Below, in pieces: positions 1 through 7,431 of a stretch of 64,000 nt of DNA (the stretch's first letter is position 1; each line of letters begins with the position of its first letter). The position numbers and the translations under genes are program-made. This DNA is from Mycetocola spongiae (GTDB lineage: Bacteria; Actinomycetota; Actinomycetes; Actinomycetales; Microbacteriaceae). The notes under the pieces are model-generated. The model saw only the letters and a list, made by a program, of their open reading frames with translations. It made no database searches and had not been told where the DNA came from. The DNA is taken from contig NZ_CP080203.1 in assembly GCF_020424085.1 (NCBI RefSeq), forward strand, positions 124,001 to 188,000. The letters are read 5' to 3'.

Positions 1-250
1 TTTTTGCGGTGCGATATTTTGCGGCTTCGGCGCGGGCCTTGGCGGTTTCCTTGTTCGCTGTTTCAACGTCGAGGTTGCCGGGTTCCACCGGGGCGCTGTT
101 ACCTGCGGGGGCCTGCCCCGACGTGGTTTCAGCGGTGGGCGTCGGGGCGGAGCCGGCCGCGCCTTCGCTGGCGCCCTCGATGAATCGGATGCCGCGCAGC
201 GAGAGGCGATCCATGGGGGCAAGGTATGGGCGAGCGAGGTTGTGCAGCAT
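1..250 (-). CDS. Phage scaffold-like protein, N-terminal part (cut by window edge)
   Basis: An open leftward frame starts at ATG 250 with an AGGAA ribosome site 6 nt upstream and runs off the window. The visible 83 residues start MLHNLARPYL, then have a low-complexity Ala/Gly/Pro/Thr linker and a charged Lys/Glu/Ala-rich stretch that looks like the start of a coiled coil. Position directly after portal and minor capsid genes, and this composition, match capsid scaffolding proteins of siphophages. The assignment rests mostly on gene order, as the diagnostic C-terminal part is outside. Confidence 0.6.
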   Translation of the reverse strand, partial: MLHNLARPYLAPMDRLSLRGIRFIEGASEGAAGSAPTPTAETTSGQAPAGNSAPVEPGNLDVETANKETAKARAEAAKYRTAK

Positions 251-292
251 GGTGTTCCTTTCGTCCCGCTCCTGGCGGGCTCGATGGGTGCG

Positions 293-320
293 AAAAAAGC
301 CCCCACGGTTTGTGGGGGCT
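293..320 (-). terminator. Intrinsic terminator after the minor capsid gene
   Basis: On the minus strand a perfect 9-bp stem (298-306 with 312-320, core CCCCC/GGGGG) with a 5-nt loop is followed by six T. The right arm overlaps the stop codon of the minor capsid gene. It lies between two late genes read in the same direction, so it probably only partly stops transcription. Confidence 0.85.
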
Positions 321-1810
321 TAGGCGACTGGGATCCAGCCGCGTTGAAGGTCGAACCGCGCGACCCGTTTCGGGGTGATCAGCATGACCTCGGTGAGGCC
401 GGACTGTTCGGCGTATTCGTTGATCCGTTCCAGGGCCTGCCCGGTCGGAAGTGTGGAGGCGCTGATGTCAATGACGGCGCGGTTTGAGGTGCGCCCAGCG
501 TCGGTGAGGAGCGTGGTGAGGTCGTGGCCGTCGCCCTTGGCGCGTCTGGTGGTCCAGCGGGCGCCGGATATGCGGGCGTTGTAGCCGTCGAGTGGAGTGA
601 TGTCTAGCCCGGCGGTTGCGAGGCGCGTGTATGGGTCGTGGAGGTCCAGCAGGTACGGCTTGCCCTCGGCGATGACACCGCGCTTGGAGGAGTCCGGGCG
701 GCCATCAGTGAACCACAGTTGCTCCCGATACGATCTGCGGGCGCTGCCGGTGGATTTGACGTGTTTGCGGAGCGCTGCTTGAGCGTCTCGCAGGTCCTCT
801 CGCGCGTTGGGTGCATTGTCGCCAGCGGCGATTGCGCGCTTCGCCTTGCGCGCCTCACGCTCGAGCGTGCGTTGCGCGGTTCGCTCTGCCTCTGCCTGGG
901 CATCGTAGGTTGTCGCATCCGCAACAACAGTGAGCCCGGGCAGGTAGGCGACCGCGGCACACCCGCAGTTGGGGTGCATGAGCCCGGCGGCGCGAGCATC
1001 ATCGAGGGTGCCGTCCACCCTGACCCGCACCATATGGTCTTGGGTGGCGTGCGGCATCTCGTAGACGCCGGCGGGGGTGCCGTCGGTGGACAGGATGCGG
1101 GTGGCCCAGTGTGCGCAGCGCTTGCACGCGCTATTCCCGACCACGATCGACACCAGGGTGATGCCTGCATCGTGCATGGTCGAGATCCCCGAGTCGGTCC
1201 AGGCCCGGGCCGCCGCGGTACGTGTGGCCATCTCGGCATAGGTGCCGATGCGCCACTGCCGGTCTGCGACATCCACGAACCCGGTCACTCCCTCGGAGAG
1301 GAAACGCTGCACCGCGCGGCGCTGGGCCGCGAGGAGCGTGTCCTGCCCGGCGAGCACCCCGGGCGCCGACCACGCTGTGATGCGCTGATAGACGTCCTGG
1401 GGGTATCGGAGGATGCGCCGGTGAACCTCGGTGAGACCGTTTTGCAGGTCCGCGGTGAGCGCGGTGATTGCTCGCGCGTCAGCAGGGCGCATGAGTGAGG
1501 CGCGGTCCAACCCCGGGATGATGCCGAGCGCGGTGATTGCTGCTTGGATGCCGCGTTCGGACGCGATCCCGATGATTTCGGATGCGAACTCCGGGTTGAT
1601 GCCTGCGATCATGCGCCGCGCTTCGGCTTCCAACTCGCGGAGGGCTTGCATGCGCGCGGCCAGGTCGGGGCGTTCTCCCATACCTTCGGCGAAGATAGCT
1701 TTGGCGCGGGCCACAAGCTGCCGCTCCAGATCCCCGTATACCGTGGCGACCAATCGGCCGAGCTCGTCAACCAGGGTTGAGGGGAGTAGATGCTCTGGTG
1801 GGACGAACAT
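320..1810 (-). CDS. Phage minor capsid protein (MuF/Phage_min_cap2-like) with extra C-terminal domain
   Basis: A 496-residue protein directly downstream of the portal gene. The N-terminal two thirds are helical. The signature of minor head proteins is visible: a Cys pair in SACKRCAHW (229-232) followed by HPNCGC (279-284), the usual metal-binding core. These proteins enter the capsid and can be ejected with DNA. Residues about 300-350 form a charged linker. Residues about 360-496 are an additional domain ending in alternating strands and a helix (VVIDIS-like strand, helix, EVMLIT strand), reminiscent of the BECR-type nuclease domains often attached to MuF proteins. That toxin reading is inference. 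The start has a strong AGGAAGGGGAG ribosome site. Confidence 0.8.
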   Translation of the reverse strand: MFVPPEHLLPSTLVDELGRLVATVYGDLERQLVARAKAIFAEGMGERPDLAARMQALRELEAEARRMIAGINPEFASEIIGIASERGIQAAITALGIIPGLDRASLMRPADARAITALTADLQNGLTEVHRRILRYPQDVYQRITAWSAPGVLAGQDTLLAAQRRAVQRFLSEGVTGFVDVADRQWRIGTYAEMATRTAAARAWTDSGISTMHDAGITLVSIVVGNSACKRCAHWATRILSTDGTPAGVYEMPHATQDHMVRVRVDGTLDDARAAGLMHPNCGCAAVAYLPGLTVVADATTYDAQAEAERTAQRTLEREARKAKRAIAAGDNAPNAREDLRDAQAALRKHVKSTGSARRSYREQLWFTDGRPDSSKRGVIAEGKPYLLDLHDPYTRLATAGLDITPLDGYNARISGARWTTRRAKGDGHDLTTLLTDAGRTSNRAVIDISASTLPTGQALERINEYAEQSGLTEVMLITPKRVARFDLQRGWIPVA

Positions 1811-1825
1811 CTGCTCCCCTTCCTG

Positions 1826-3412
1826 TTAGAAGCTCGGGCTGGCGGGATCCGCCGCGGGCCGACGGTCAGCGAGGATCCCCTCGACTTCCTGACGCACTCG
1901 TGTGTCATCCCAGTCCGGGTGGGCGGTGCGCACTTTGGTGTCTGTGGTGATCGCCGCGGCCCCGTCGAGGAGCCCGATGACCTGCGCGTCTCGCAACGGG
2001 TCAGACTGGGATACTGCGGGGAAGCTGACCGAGGGCAGATCGAACCGGCCGCCGCCCTGGCCGGGGGACAGGAGCCCGTCGATTTCCAGAGCGACCGACG
2101 CTTGTTCAGAGATCGCTGCCTTGTCGTACAGCGCCTTCTTGTCTCGGGTACGCTCGGATGCTTTTTCGCGGTCCTGCACCTCGGTGGCGGTCTTGACCTG
2201 GTTGCCGTATTCACCCCACGCCGAGGGGCTGTACCCCGCGGCGCGCAGGATCTCCCGATAGAGCGCGTAGGCTGTTGCCTCATACTGCTCAACGGGAATA
2301 TCTGGCTGGAAGAAGTCCAGACCCGACCCGGTCTCCGAGTCGCCGATGGGGCGATCGAGGCCAGTGAAAACTTCCCGGTCCTCGTCAAAGGTGGACGCCT
2401 GGCCGGGGCCGTTGGATGTGAGGAACGCTGAGGGCGCGGTGATCCGGGCCCTCGAGAGTCGGATCGCTCGAGACCAGGCTGTCCAGGTCTCGTCTAGCTG
2501 GTCGAACAGGGGGAGGATGCCAGCAAAGTCGCTGCGCCCGGCATACCGGAGGTCCCCGAGCTTCCGCCATTCACGCGACGGCATGTTGATGTTGTACGAC
2601 GCGGTGAGGCGCTCAATGCCGGTAAGCAGTGTTCCTTCGTCCTGGCCTTCCGAGGTGATTTGGGCAAGGTACTCGGTTTGGGGGATCGTCTGCAAAGGCA
2701 CGATAGAGCCGATCTTGGCCCCGGTGCCCTTGTAGAGGCGGTTGACGATGCGCCCTGCCTCGTGCCGCTGCAGGTGCCGATAGACCACGTTTGCGTTGTC
2801 CGGGTCCGGGTAGGCGGTCCACAGGGTGAGGGCGGAGAGCTTAGCCCCTCGCCACTCGGGAATTATGCTGTCTGCGGCCACGGAACGCAGCCACGGATGC
2901 TCGGCGACATCACGGTCCCATTCAGTGATGACCGCGCACGCCCCGAACACGCTTTTGAGCTCGCCCATCTCGTTCCAGGTGGCCTTCACCGCATCCGAGT
3001 TAGCGATTAGATCAAGGCGCACCTGCTCTGGGCGGATCGTGTCGATCTTGGTCGAGGTCGTGGTGTCGGTGCTCACCTTGGCGGGCAGGGCCACAGTCGG
3101 AGGCTCGGCGAACCCGTAGTCTGCGGCGAGCATGGCGAGGTCTGCCGGGGCCGGGATGTGGAGTCGTCGGGACTCCTGGCCCTGCGGCAGAGGGCGTCCC
3201 CAAAACATGCGGGACACTCCACCCATGAGACCGCCGCGGTGAGGTGCCCCGCCGCGCAGGTGGGTGGCCTGACGTTTGGCGCCATTCTGGGAGTAGATCT
3301 CGCCGAGCTTCTTGAGATCGCCCAAATACCATGCCTCGTTTTCGGCATAGCTGGCATAGGCGACATCGAACGGGGCCGGCGGGAACGCCGAGTTTTCAGC
3401 CGGTAGCGGCAT
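1826..3412 (-). CDS. Phage portal protein (SPP1 Gp6-like)
   Basis: The 528-residue length, position between large terminase and minor capsid genes, and overall pattern fit the SPP1 Gp6-like portal family, which forms the dodecameric DNA channel at one capsid vertex. The central part has the family's mix of short strands and helices, and the C-terminal third has the long helical segment with GSGLDFFQPDI followed by EQYEATAYALYREIL. The ATG start at 3412 has AGGAG 5 nt upstream. It lies 8 nt after the terminase stop codon, so the late genes are probably co-transcribed. Confidence 0.85.
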   Translation of the reverse strand: MPLPAENSAFPPAPFDVAYASYAENEAWYLGDLKKLGEIYSQNGAKRQATHLRGGAPHRGGLMGGVSRMFWGRPLPQGQESRRLHIPAPADLAMLAADYGFAEPPTVALPAKVSTDTTTSTKIDTIRPEQVRLDLIANSDAVKATWNEMGELKSVFGACAVITEWDRDVAEHPWLRSVAADSIIPEWRGAKLSALTLWTAYPDPDNANVVYRHLQRHEAGRIVNRLYKGTGAKIGSIVPLQTIPQTEYLAQITSEGQDEGTLLTGIERLTASYNINMPSREWRKLGDLRYAGRSDFAGILPLFDQLDETWTAWSRAIRLSRARITAPSAFLTSNGPGQASTFDEDREVFTGLDRPIGDSETGSGLDFFQPDIPVEQYEATAYALYREILRAAGYSPSAWGEYGNQVKTATEVQDREKASERTRDKKALYDKAAISEQASVALEIDGLLSPGQGGGRFDLPSVSFPAVSQSDPLRDAQVIGLLDGAAAITTDTKVRTAHPDWDDTRVRQEVEGILADRRPAADPASPSF

Positions 3413-3420
3413 GGGGTCTC

Positions 3421-4725
3421 CTAGGCGGCTAGGGCATACCGAAGATACGGCAGCCAGGTGGATCGGGTGGTGTAGATCGCGTAGCGCATGGCGTCCATGA
3501 AGTGGTCGTCAACCTTTTCGACCTTGTCCTCGCCTGCCTCGGTGGCTTTGGGGTCCCACGAGTATTCAGTGATTTCTTCGAGGACGCCCTCGCACCGATC
3601 GGTGATGAGGAGCGCGCCGGCGGACAGTAGGGACGCGACCAGGCCGATGCCTTTGTCCACCCGGTTGTGTGCGGGCCAGGTGTTGCGGCCGGACTCGGCG
3701 AGCTGCGCCCGCAGGGATGCCGCGGACGGGTCGAGGATCAGCATCTCCGGGGTCACTGGCCCGTGAGGGGAGTGCTCGGTGTTGTCGAGCCATTCGAGGA
3801 GCCGTGCGGATAGCTGAGCGTCGGAGAGGGTGTGCCCGTGGTGCTTCTTCGATGAATAGGACCATTCATCCATAAGCACCAGGCGGGGGCGCTCCTCAGC
3901 GGTGATGCCGAGCAGCAGGGCCGCGGTGGTGTTCGTGGTTCCATAGTCGGCACCGAGGGCGAGGACGCGGGCAATCGGCGGCATATCCTGCCACCTGATC
4001 ATGTGTTTTTTCTCGTCCCACGAGTTGTATACGGCGCCCTCGGCGTTGGTCCACAGTCCCCGGATGAACCGGTCATAAAAAACGCCCGCGAATTGCACCT
4101 TCATATCGGCGACATACTCGGCGTCCAGCGAGGGGTTGTCGTCCATCGTGAAAGGGAAGTGAATGAGGTTTTTCTCGCTGGCCTTGAGGATCCACTTTTT
4201 CCGCAACCAATGGTTCTTGGATCCCGGGTTGGTCGTGGCCAGACAGCGCGCGCCCTTCACCCGAAGCCGGGTCATGAGCATGTCCCAGAAACCCTCGGGG
4301 AGGATCGTGAGCTCGTCCACGTAGGCGAGGCCCACGGTGGAGCCTCGGATCTTCGTCTCGCTGCTGGCATCATTCGCGCCATACAGGTGCACGACACGGC
4401 CGAGGATGATCGCGGTCTTAGCGCCCCGAGTGTAAATCACCTGTTTGGCGAGATCCCCGAAGATCTCCGGGCTTTGCAGCAGCACGAAAATGTTGGTGTA
4501 GATCGTGTCCAGCGTGCGGCCCACAATGATGATGTTGCCGCCCTTCGGGGCGAGAGGGATCGCCATGAGGAACGCCCACAAGCTGATAAAAGTCTTGCCC
4601 GCGGATACCGCGCCCGACCACAGCGCGATCTTCTTCCGGATGGAATACACCAGCGACCGCATCTGAGACACGGACAGGGTTTCAGTGAGAGCCGCCAGCG
4701 CGCCCGCGCTAACCATCCTGCTCAT
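3421..4725 (-). CDS. Terminase large subunit
   Basis: The 434-residue DNA-packaging motor. The ATPase domain shows a Walker A (SGAVSAGKT, about 37-45) and Walker B (LAYVDELT, about 133-140). The C-terminal nuclease domain shows ALGADYGTTN, LILDPSAAS and DDHFMDAMRYA, the acidic motifs of the RNase H-like fold. The pattern resembles the PBSX/Terminase_3 family. The start overlaps the small-terminase stop by 17 nt and has no strong ribosome site, suggesting coupled translation; a second ATG lies three codons inside. Confidence 0.93.
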   Translation of the reverse strand: MSRMVSAGALAALTETLSVSQMRSLVYSIRKKIALWSGAVSAGKTFISLWAFLMAIPLAPKGGNIIIVGRTLDTIYTNIFVLLQSPEIFGDLAKQVIYTRGAKTAIILGRVVHLYGANDASSETKIRGSTVGLAYVDELTILPEGFWDMLMTRLRVKGARCLATTNPGSKNHWLRKKWILKASEKNLIHFPFTMDDNPSLDAEYVADMKVQFAGVFYDRFIRGLWTNAEGAVYNSWDEKKHMIRWQDMPPIARVLALGADYGTTNTTAALLLGITAEERPRLVLMDEWSYSSKKHHGHTLSDAQLSARLLEWLDNTEHSPHGPVTPEMLILDPSAASLRAQLAESGRNTWPAHNRVDKGIGLVASLLSAGALLITDRCEGVLEEITEYSWDPKATEAGEDKVEKVDDHFMDAMRYAIYTTRSTWLPYLRYALAA

Positions 4726-5233
4726 CGGGCGGGGTGTCCTGATCCAACGCGGCCACTACCGCACCCAGACCGGCCTGCAGCGCACCCAGCACGGAAGTAG
4801 CGCCGGACACATCCGTTTCACGCTCAATCACACGTGAGGCCTTATCGAACGCGATACCAGCCATAGTGACCGCGGTACGCCGTGCATCCATCGGGGCAGC
4901 GTCGAGAACTTCGTCTCGGTACTCGTTGTCCTTGCCGCCGAAGTTATACACCAGGTACGGGGCGTCGAGACTGTCCAGCGCGTCCTCGGCCACGTCCGCC
5001 ATCTTCGACACCAGACGGAGACGTTTCTGCTCAAGGTCAGCAGCGTTCGCTTTGTTCGCCGCGATCACCTTCGACCGGTCAAACTTGAGCCCCTCCCGCT
5101 TCGCCCACGCGGACACGGCAGAGGGGACGATGCCGATCTCTCGACCGATCGCGTTGCATCCCATCCCTAGGTCGTACAGGCGACGGGCCTCTACGCGCGT
5201 TTCTTCATCAGAGAATGTTCGGCGCTCGGCCAT
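4709..5233 (-). CDS. Terminase small subunit
   Basis: A 174-residue protein with an N-terminal helix-turn-helix (residues about 8-45, containing MGCNAIGREIGIVPSAVSAW) and a long helical region with an acidic tail. This is the usual layout of small terminases that recognise the packaging site and load the large subunit, whose gene it overlaps. The start at 5233 is chosen because GAGGTG lies 4 nt upstream; the frame is open 22 codons further, but that segment overlaps a divergent gene. Confidence 0.85.
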   Translation of the reverse strand: MAERRTFSDEETRVEARRLYDLGMGCNAIGREIGIVPSAVSAWAKREGLKFDRSKVIAANKANAADLEQKRLRLVSKMADVAEDALDSLDAPYLVYNFGGKDNEYRDEVLDAAPMDARRTAVTMAGIAFDKASRVIERETDVSGATSVLGALQAGLGAVVAALDQDTPPDEQDG

Positions 5234-5297
5234 GGGCACCTCGATTCTGCTGACGCGCTCACGAACGATGTCGGAGGCTTTGGGTACTATGGTCGGC

Positions 5298-5567
5298 ATG
5301 GCTTTTGAAGAAACGACCGCAGATGAATTATTGAAGATCGCTCACCGTGTTATGGCGCTTAACGTAGGAGCTCTGCGGACAAATGCTGAGTTAGGGGAGC
5401 GTCTCGCTCGCGGGGACTTCTCTGCCAGTGTCATGGACGTCATGGCTGCTAATGGAGCCGTTTCAAACATGGGCCGAGAGATCGGCGCGCTAATAGTCGC
5501 GCTGCTTCAACACTTTGGAGACGAGAAGGCCCTCGCTGAACTTCCGCCGTTCCCCCAGGGGGATTAG
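5298..5567 (+). CDS. Small rightward gene inserted in the late operon (function unknown)
   Basis: An 89-residue acidic, largely helical protein (MAFEETTADELLKIA...) encoded against the direction of all surrounding late genes. TACTAT (5285-5290) lies exactly 7 nt before the ATG, suggesting a leaderless transcript from its own promoter; an in-frame ATG at 5289 is an alternative start preceded by GGAGG. It overlaps the unused upstream part of the small-terminase frame. Own promoter, reverse orientation and small size are typical of phage moron genes expressed in the lysogen. I do not recognise the family. Confidence 0.7.
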   Translation: MAFEETTADELLKIAHRVMALNVGALRTNAELGERLARGDFSASVMDVMAANGAVSNMGREIGALIVALLQHFGDEKALAELPPFPQGD

Positions 5568-5570
5568 CAG

Positions 5571-5963
5571 CTAGGCGTCAGGGATAGCCTGGGTCGCGCC
5601 GCATAGCTGGCATTGGAGGCGCTGTGCGATCTGAGCAGGGCCAGTGAATGTCTCCTTCTGCGCGGTGAGGACTTCCCAGTAATGGGCGCTCTCAATACAC
5701 GCGGGGCGAGGAGGCTTACTCCCGGTGGCGTTGTCGCTTAGGAGATGGATGAGCGCTGCGCCGAAGACTTGCATATCCCCGAACGGGTCTAAAGTTCCGG
5801 CCGGATCGATCGCGGCTTGTACTCGATTGATCCAGGTCTCCGTCGTGGTGACTGGGGTGGGCTTTTCGGCCTTTAGCCTGAGCGAGGCGCGCAATGTCCT
5901 GGTTTCTTCTTCCAGGCGGGCCACTTTAGTTTCTAGAAGGTAGAGTCGGTTGGTTTTGTTCAT
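5571..5963 (-). CDS. Hypothetical phage protein with coiled coil and CxxC
   Basis: A 130-residue protein. Residues about 5-35 form a coiled coil (YLLETKVARLEEETRTLRASL). The middle is globular, and the C-terminus holds LQCQLCGATQ with another Cys further upstream (PACIESAHYW), possibly a small zinc site. Start 5963 is chosen for AGGA 8 nt upstream and because it overlaps the preceding stop as ATGA. Family not recognised. Confidence 0.7.
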   Translation of the reverse strand: MNKTNRLYLLETKVARLEEETRTLRASLRLKAEKPTPVTTTETWINRVQAAIDPAGTLDPFGDMQVFGAALIHLLSDNATGSKPPRPACIESAHYWEVLTAQKETFTGPAQIAQRLQCQLCGATQAIPDA

Positions 5964-6082
5964 CGTCCGGATCCTTTCATCCATGCGCGGTTGCGGCGGT
6001 CCTGAACCCGGTCAGCTTCGCCACACTCTGCCGCGGCTAGTGGTGACGGATACTCGGCCTGGCATTCAGGGCAGGCGTGCAT
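5960..6082 (-). CDS. 40-residue zinc-knuckle protein
   Basis: A tiny protein starting MHACPECQAEYPSPLAAAEC: a CxxC pair plus a third Cys and basic tail, suggesting a half zinc ribbon. The AAGGAG ribosome site is ideal, and the stop overlaps the next start as ATGA, so it is very likely translated. It is the first gene of the leftward late operon. Role unknown. Confidence 0.65.
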   Translation of the reverse strand: MHACPECQAEYPSPLAAAECGEADRVQDRRNRAWMKGSGR

Positions 6083-6101
6083 AATGCTCCTTAAATGCGG
6101 A

Positions 6102-6134
6102 AGGCCCCGCCGGTGAAGGTGGGGCCTGGTTTTT
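6102..6134 (+). terminator. Intrinsic terminator-like hairpin
   Basis: A 10-bp GC-rich stem (102-111 with 118-127, one G-T pair) and 6-nt loop followed by five T on the plus strand. It has no obvious rightward gene just upstream. On the minus strand it falls in the leader of the late operon, so it could also act as an attenuator there. Confidence 0.5.
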
Positions 6135-6138
6135 GGGG

Positions 6139-6168
6139 TTGCACCCAGGTGTAACATTGTGTTACGCT
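6139..6168 (+). promoter_or_regulatory. Promoter TTGCAC-18-TACGCT with internal palindrome
   Basis: A -35-like TTGCAC (6139-6144) is 18 nt from a TANNNT -10 (TACGCT, 6163-6168). Between them sits the palindrome GTAACA-TTG-TGTTAC (6151-6165), a likely operator. The same TTGCACC heptamer forms the -35 region of both lysogeny-switch promoters at 21.7-21.8 kb, so the phage repressor may control this promoter too (inference). Confidence 0.6.
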
Positions 6169-6174
6169 TAACTT

Positions 6175-6193
6175 GTTGGGGAGATACCCCAAC
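6175..6193 (+). other. Leader hairpin before tiny membrane-protein gene
   Basis: A perfect 7-bp stem GTTGGGG/CCCCAAC with 5-nt loop ends immediately before the GGGAGGAGGAG ribosome site of the gene at 6209. There is no T tract, so it is more likely a leader or mRNA-stability structure than a terminator. Confidence 0.6.
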
Positions 6194-6208
6194 AGGGAGG
6201 AGGAGCCG

Positions 6209-6298
6209 ATGGAAATCATCGGAATCCTCACCGCAATGATCAACATGATCACCGCGGTAATCCTCTGGCAGACAGCCAAGCGAAACCGCAAGGACTAG
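6209..6298 (+). CDS. 29-residue single-span membrane peptide
   Basis: ATG 6209 is preceded by a very strong GGGAGGAGGAG site. The product, 29 residues, is one hydrophobic helix (IIGILTAMINMITAVILW) with a basic tail (KRNRKD), so inside-out orientation is predicted. Size and layout resemble small phage membrane effectors or toxins, but no family is recognised. It is the first of three tiny rightward genes. Confidence 0.6.
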   Translation: MEIIGILTAMINMITAVILWQTAKRNRKD

Positions 6299-6306
6299 CC
6301 AGAGGA

Positions 6307-6337
6307 GGCCCCAAGATGCCGCAACTATCTTGGGGCC
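6307..6337 (+). other. 11-bp hairpin between the two membrane-peptide genes
   Basis: Perfect 11-bp inverted repeat (6307-6317 with 6327-6337, 9-nt loop) that partly covers a GGAGG sequence. No T tract. It may set relative expression of the two 29-residue peptides. Confidence 0.55.
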
Positions 6338-6367
6338 ACACTCCCACCCTACCCAACGGGGGAAAAC

Positions 6368-6457
6368 ATGGAAGCAATCACCATCACTGTGTCAATCGCT
6401 GCGCTCATCGTGGCCGTGGCGGCGCTCATCCTCGCGGTAAAGAACCGTCGTGGATAG
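6368..6457 (+). CDS. Second 29-residue single-span membrane peptide
   Basis: Starts ATG 6368 after GGGGGAAAAC. Product of exactly the same length as its neighbour: a single hydrophobic helix (VSIAALIVAVAALILAV) with the basic end KNRRG. The stop codon overlaps the GTG start of the next gene. Unknown function; the pairing of two equal-length membrane peptides suggests they act together. Confidence 0.6.
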   Translation: MEAITITVSIAALIVAVAALILAVKNRRG

Positions 6458-6620
6458 CATCGAGCGGCTGAACGCTGCAGCAGATGCGCTGGCCCGGGCC
6501 TTGGTAGAGCGTGACGCGGCGATCCTTGCCGCGCACGCTGCCGGGGTCCCGGTAGCGCAGATCGCCCGTGAGATCCGCATGTCCCGAATGCAGGTGCATC
6601 GGATCATCACTGCAGAATAA
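6450..6620 (+). CDS. 56-residue helix-turn-helix protein
   Basis: GTG start inside the end of the preceding gene. The N-terminal half is a helix rich in Ala/Arg/Glu; the C-terminal half is a resolvase-type helix-turn-helix (VPVAQIAREIRMSRMQVHRII). Probably a small DNA-binding regulator for the cluster or for late genes. Family not recognised. Confidence 0.65.
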   Translation: MDSIERLNAAADALARALVERDAAILAAHAAGVPVAQIAREIRMSRMQVHRIITAE

Positions 6621-7125
6621 TTGCCAGGCCGCGCCGATGCCTACACCGGCCCGCCTTGGGCGTCCCGCGAGACGGCCTGGTCTCCTGCGAGGCTGGCCAG
6701 CGATCTCGCATTGTGCCCCATGCGCGATTCGAACGCGCGCCTCGGACGATATCGACCCCGAGGTACTGCCAAAGCAAGGGCTCCCGTGTTGGTGCGAACC
6801 TGCTTGAGAACAGCAGGCGAGTAGCTACTCCGTGGTTTTACCGCGACAGCCTCCACGGGTTTCCGGATGATCAGTCCGTACCGTCCCGCTTCACTGCTAG
6901 CTACCAACACTTCCCCGTATGCATCCCCGGGGCGACGGGCGTTTATTTGGTTGTGGTTTATGGTGCGCGGCCGCCGGGGAGCGTATCACCCGGCGGCCGC
7001 GCATTTATCGTTCGTTCGCGGTCGCAATGCCGCCGGTGAACTCCCGGTGCGCGGTCGGTGCTCTCGGCGCGCGCACGCCTCAAACGGGGAGAGGTCAGGC
7101 CCCGGCACCTGCCGACTTAAACACG
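6621..7125. other. Gene-poor intergenic region between late and early operons
   Basis: No frame here has both a ribosome site and coding character. Contents: a tRNA T-arm-like sequence on the minus strand (about 6710-6735: 5-bp GCGCG/CGCGC stem around TTCGAAT), a 24-bp imperfect palindrome centred on CGATATCG (about 6750), and the strong hairpin described separately. No complete tRNA can be folded. Confidence 0.5.
6964..7003 (+). terminator. Strong hairpin, likely terminator of the tiny-gene cluster
   Basis: Perfect 15-bp GC-rich stem (6964-6978 with 6989-7003), 10-nt loop, followed by TTTAT on the plus strand. Best explained as the end of the rightward transcript from 6209-6620. Confidence 0.7.
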
Positions 7126-7155
7126 AAAGGGCCACCCCGTGAGGAGTGGCCCTTT
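7126..7155 (-). terminator. Terminator of the leftward early operon (bidirectional)
   Basis: Perfect 10-bp stem AAAGGGCCAC/GTGGCCCTTT with 10-nt loop, about 75 nt after the last early gene. AAA/TTT at the stem ends let it work on both strands. A further hairpin (7163-7189) lies between it and the gene. Confidence 0.75.
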
Positions 7156-7230
7156 CATATAAAAAGCACCTCACCAGTTCTCTGGTGGGTGCAATTATCG
7201 ACTACGTCAAGTATAGCAGTCAGAGTGTGA

Positions 7231-7431
7231 TTATTGTGATGTTTTTCGTGGCCTGCCACGCTTGCGCCGTTTCGCAAGTTCGACCAGGTCGGGCAGCCAG
7301 ATCATTCCCGATTCGGTTACCCCGATGCGGTCTTCACTGATCCACTTTCTGATTGTGGCTGGGAGCCGGCCCACGAACACGTGTGCCTCCTTGCGGTGGA
7401 CATACACATGGTTACTCGTATCAGGGATCAT
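7231..7431 (-). CDS. Small HTH protein with AT-hook tail (excisionase-like)
   Basis: 66 residues. The N-terminal part has a MerR/excisionase-type pattern (VFVGRLPATIRKWISEDRIGV...MIWLPDLVEL); the C-terminus KRRKRGRPRKTSQ contains the AT-hook core RGRP for minor-groove binding. GGAG lies 8 nt before the ATG, which overlaps the preceding stop (ATGA). As the last gene of the early operon it might be an excisionase or late regulator (inference). Confidence 0.7.
   Translation of the reverse strand: MIPDTSNHVYVHRKEAHVFVGRLPATIRKWISEDRIGVTESGMIWLPDLVELAKRRKRGRPRKTSQ

Noticed and set aside
638-1498. Rightward frame opposite the minor capsid gene
   Set aside because: Antisense shadow without start signals.
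6316-6471. Frame beginning at ATG 6316 with good GGAGG
   Set aside because: Product is His/Arg-rich and overlaps the better-supported membrane-peptide gene in another frame; kept only as hairpin context.
6706-6785. Complete tRNA on the minus strand
   Set aside because: T arm is good, but no 5' acceptor strand pairs and no standard anticodon arm forms.
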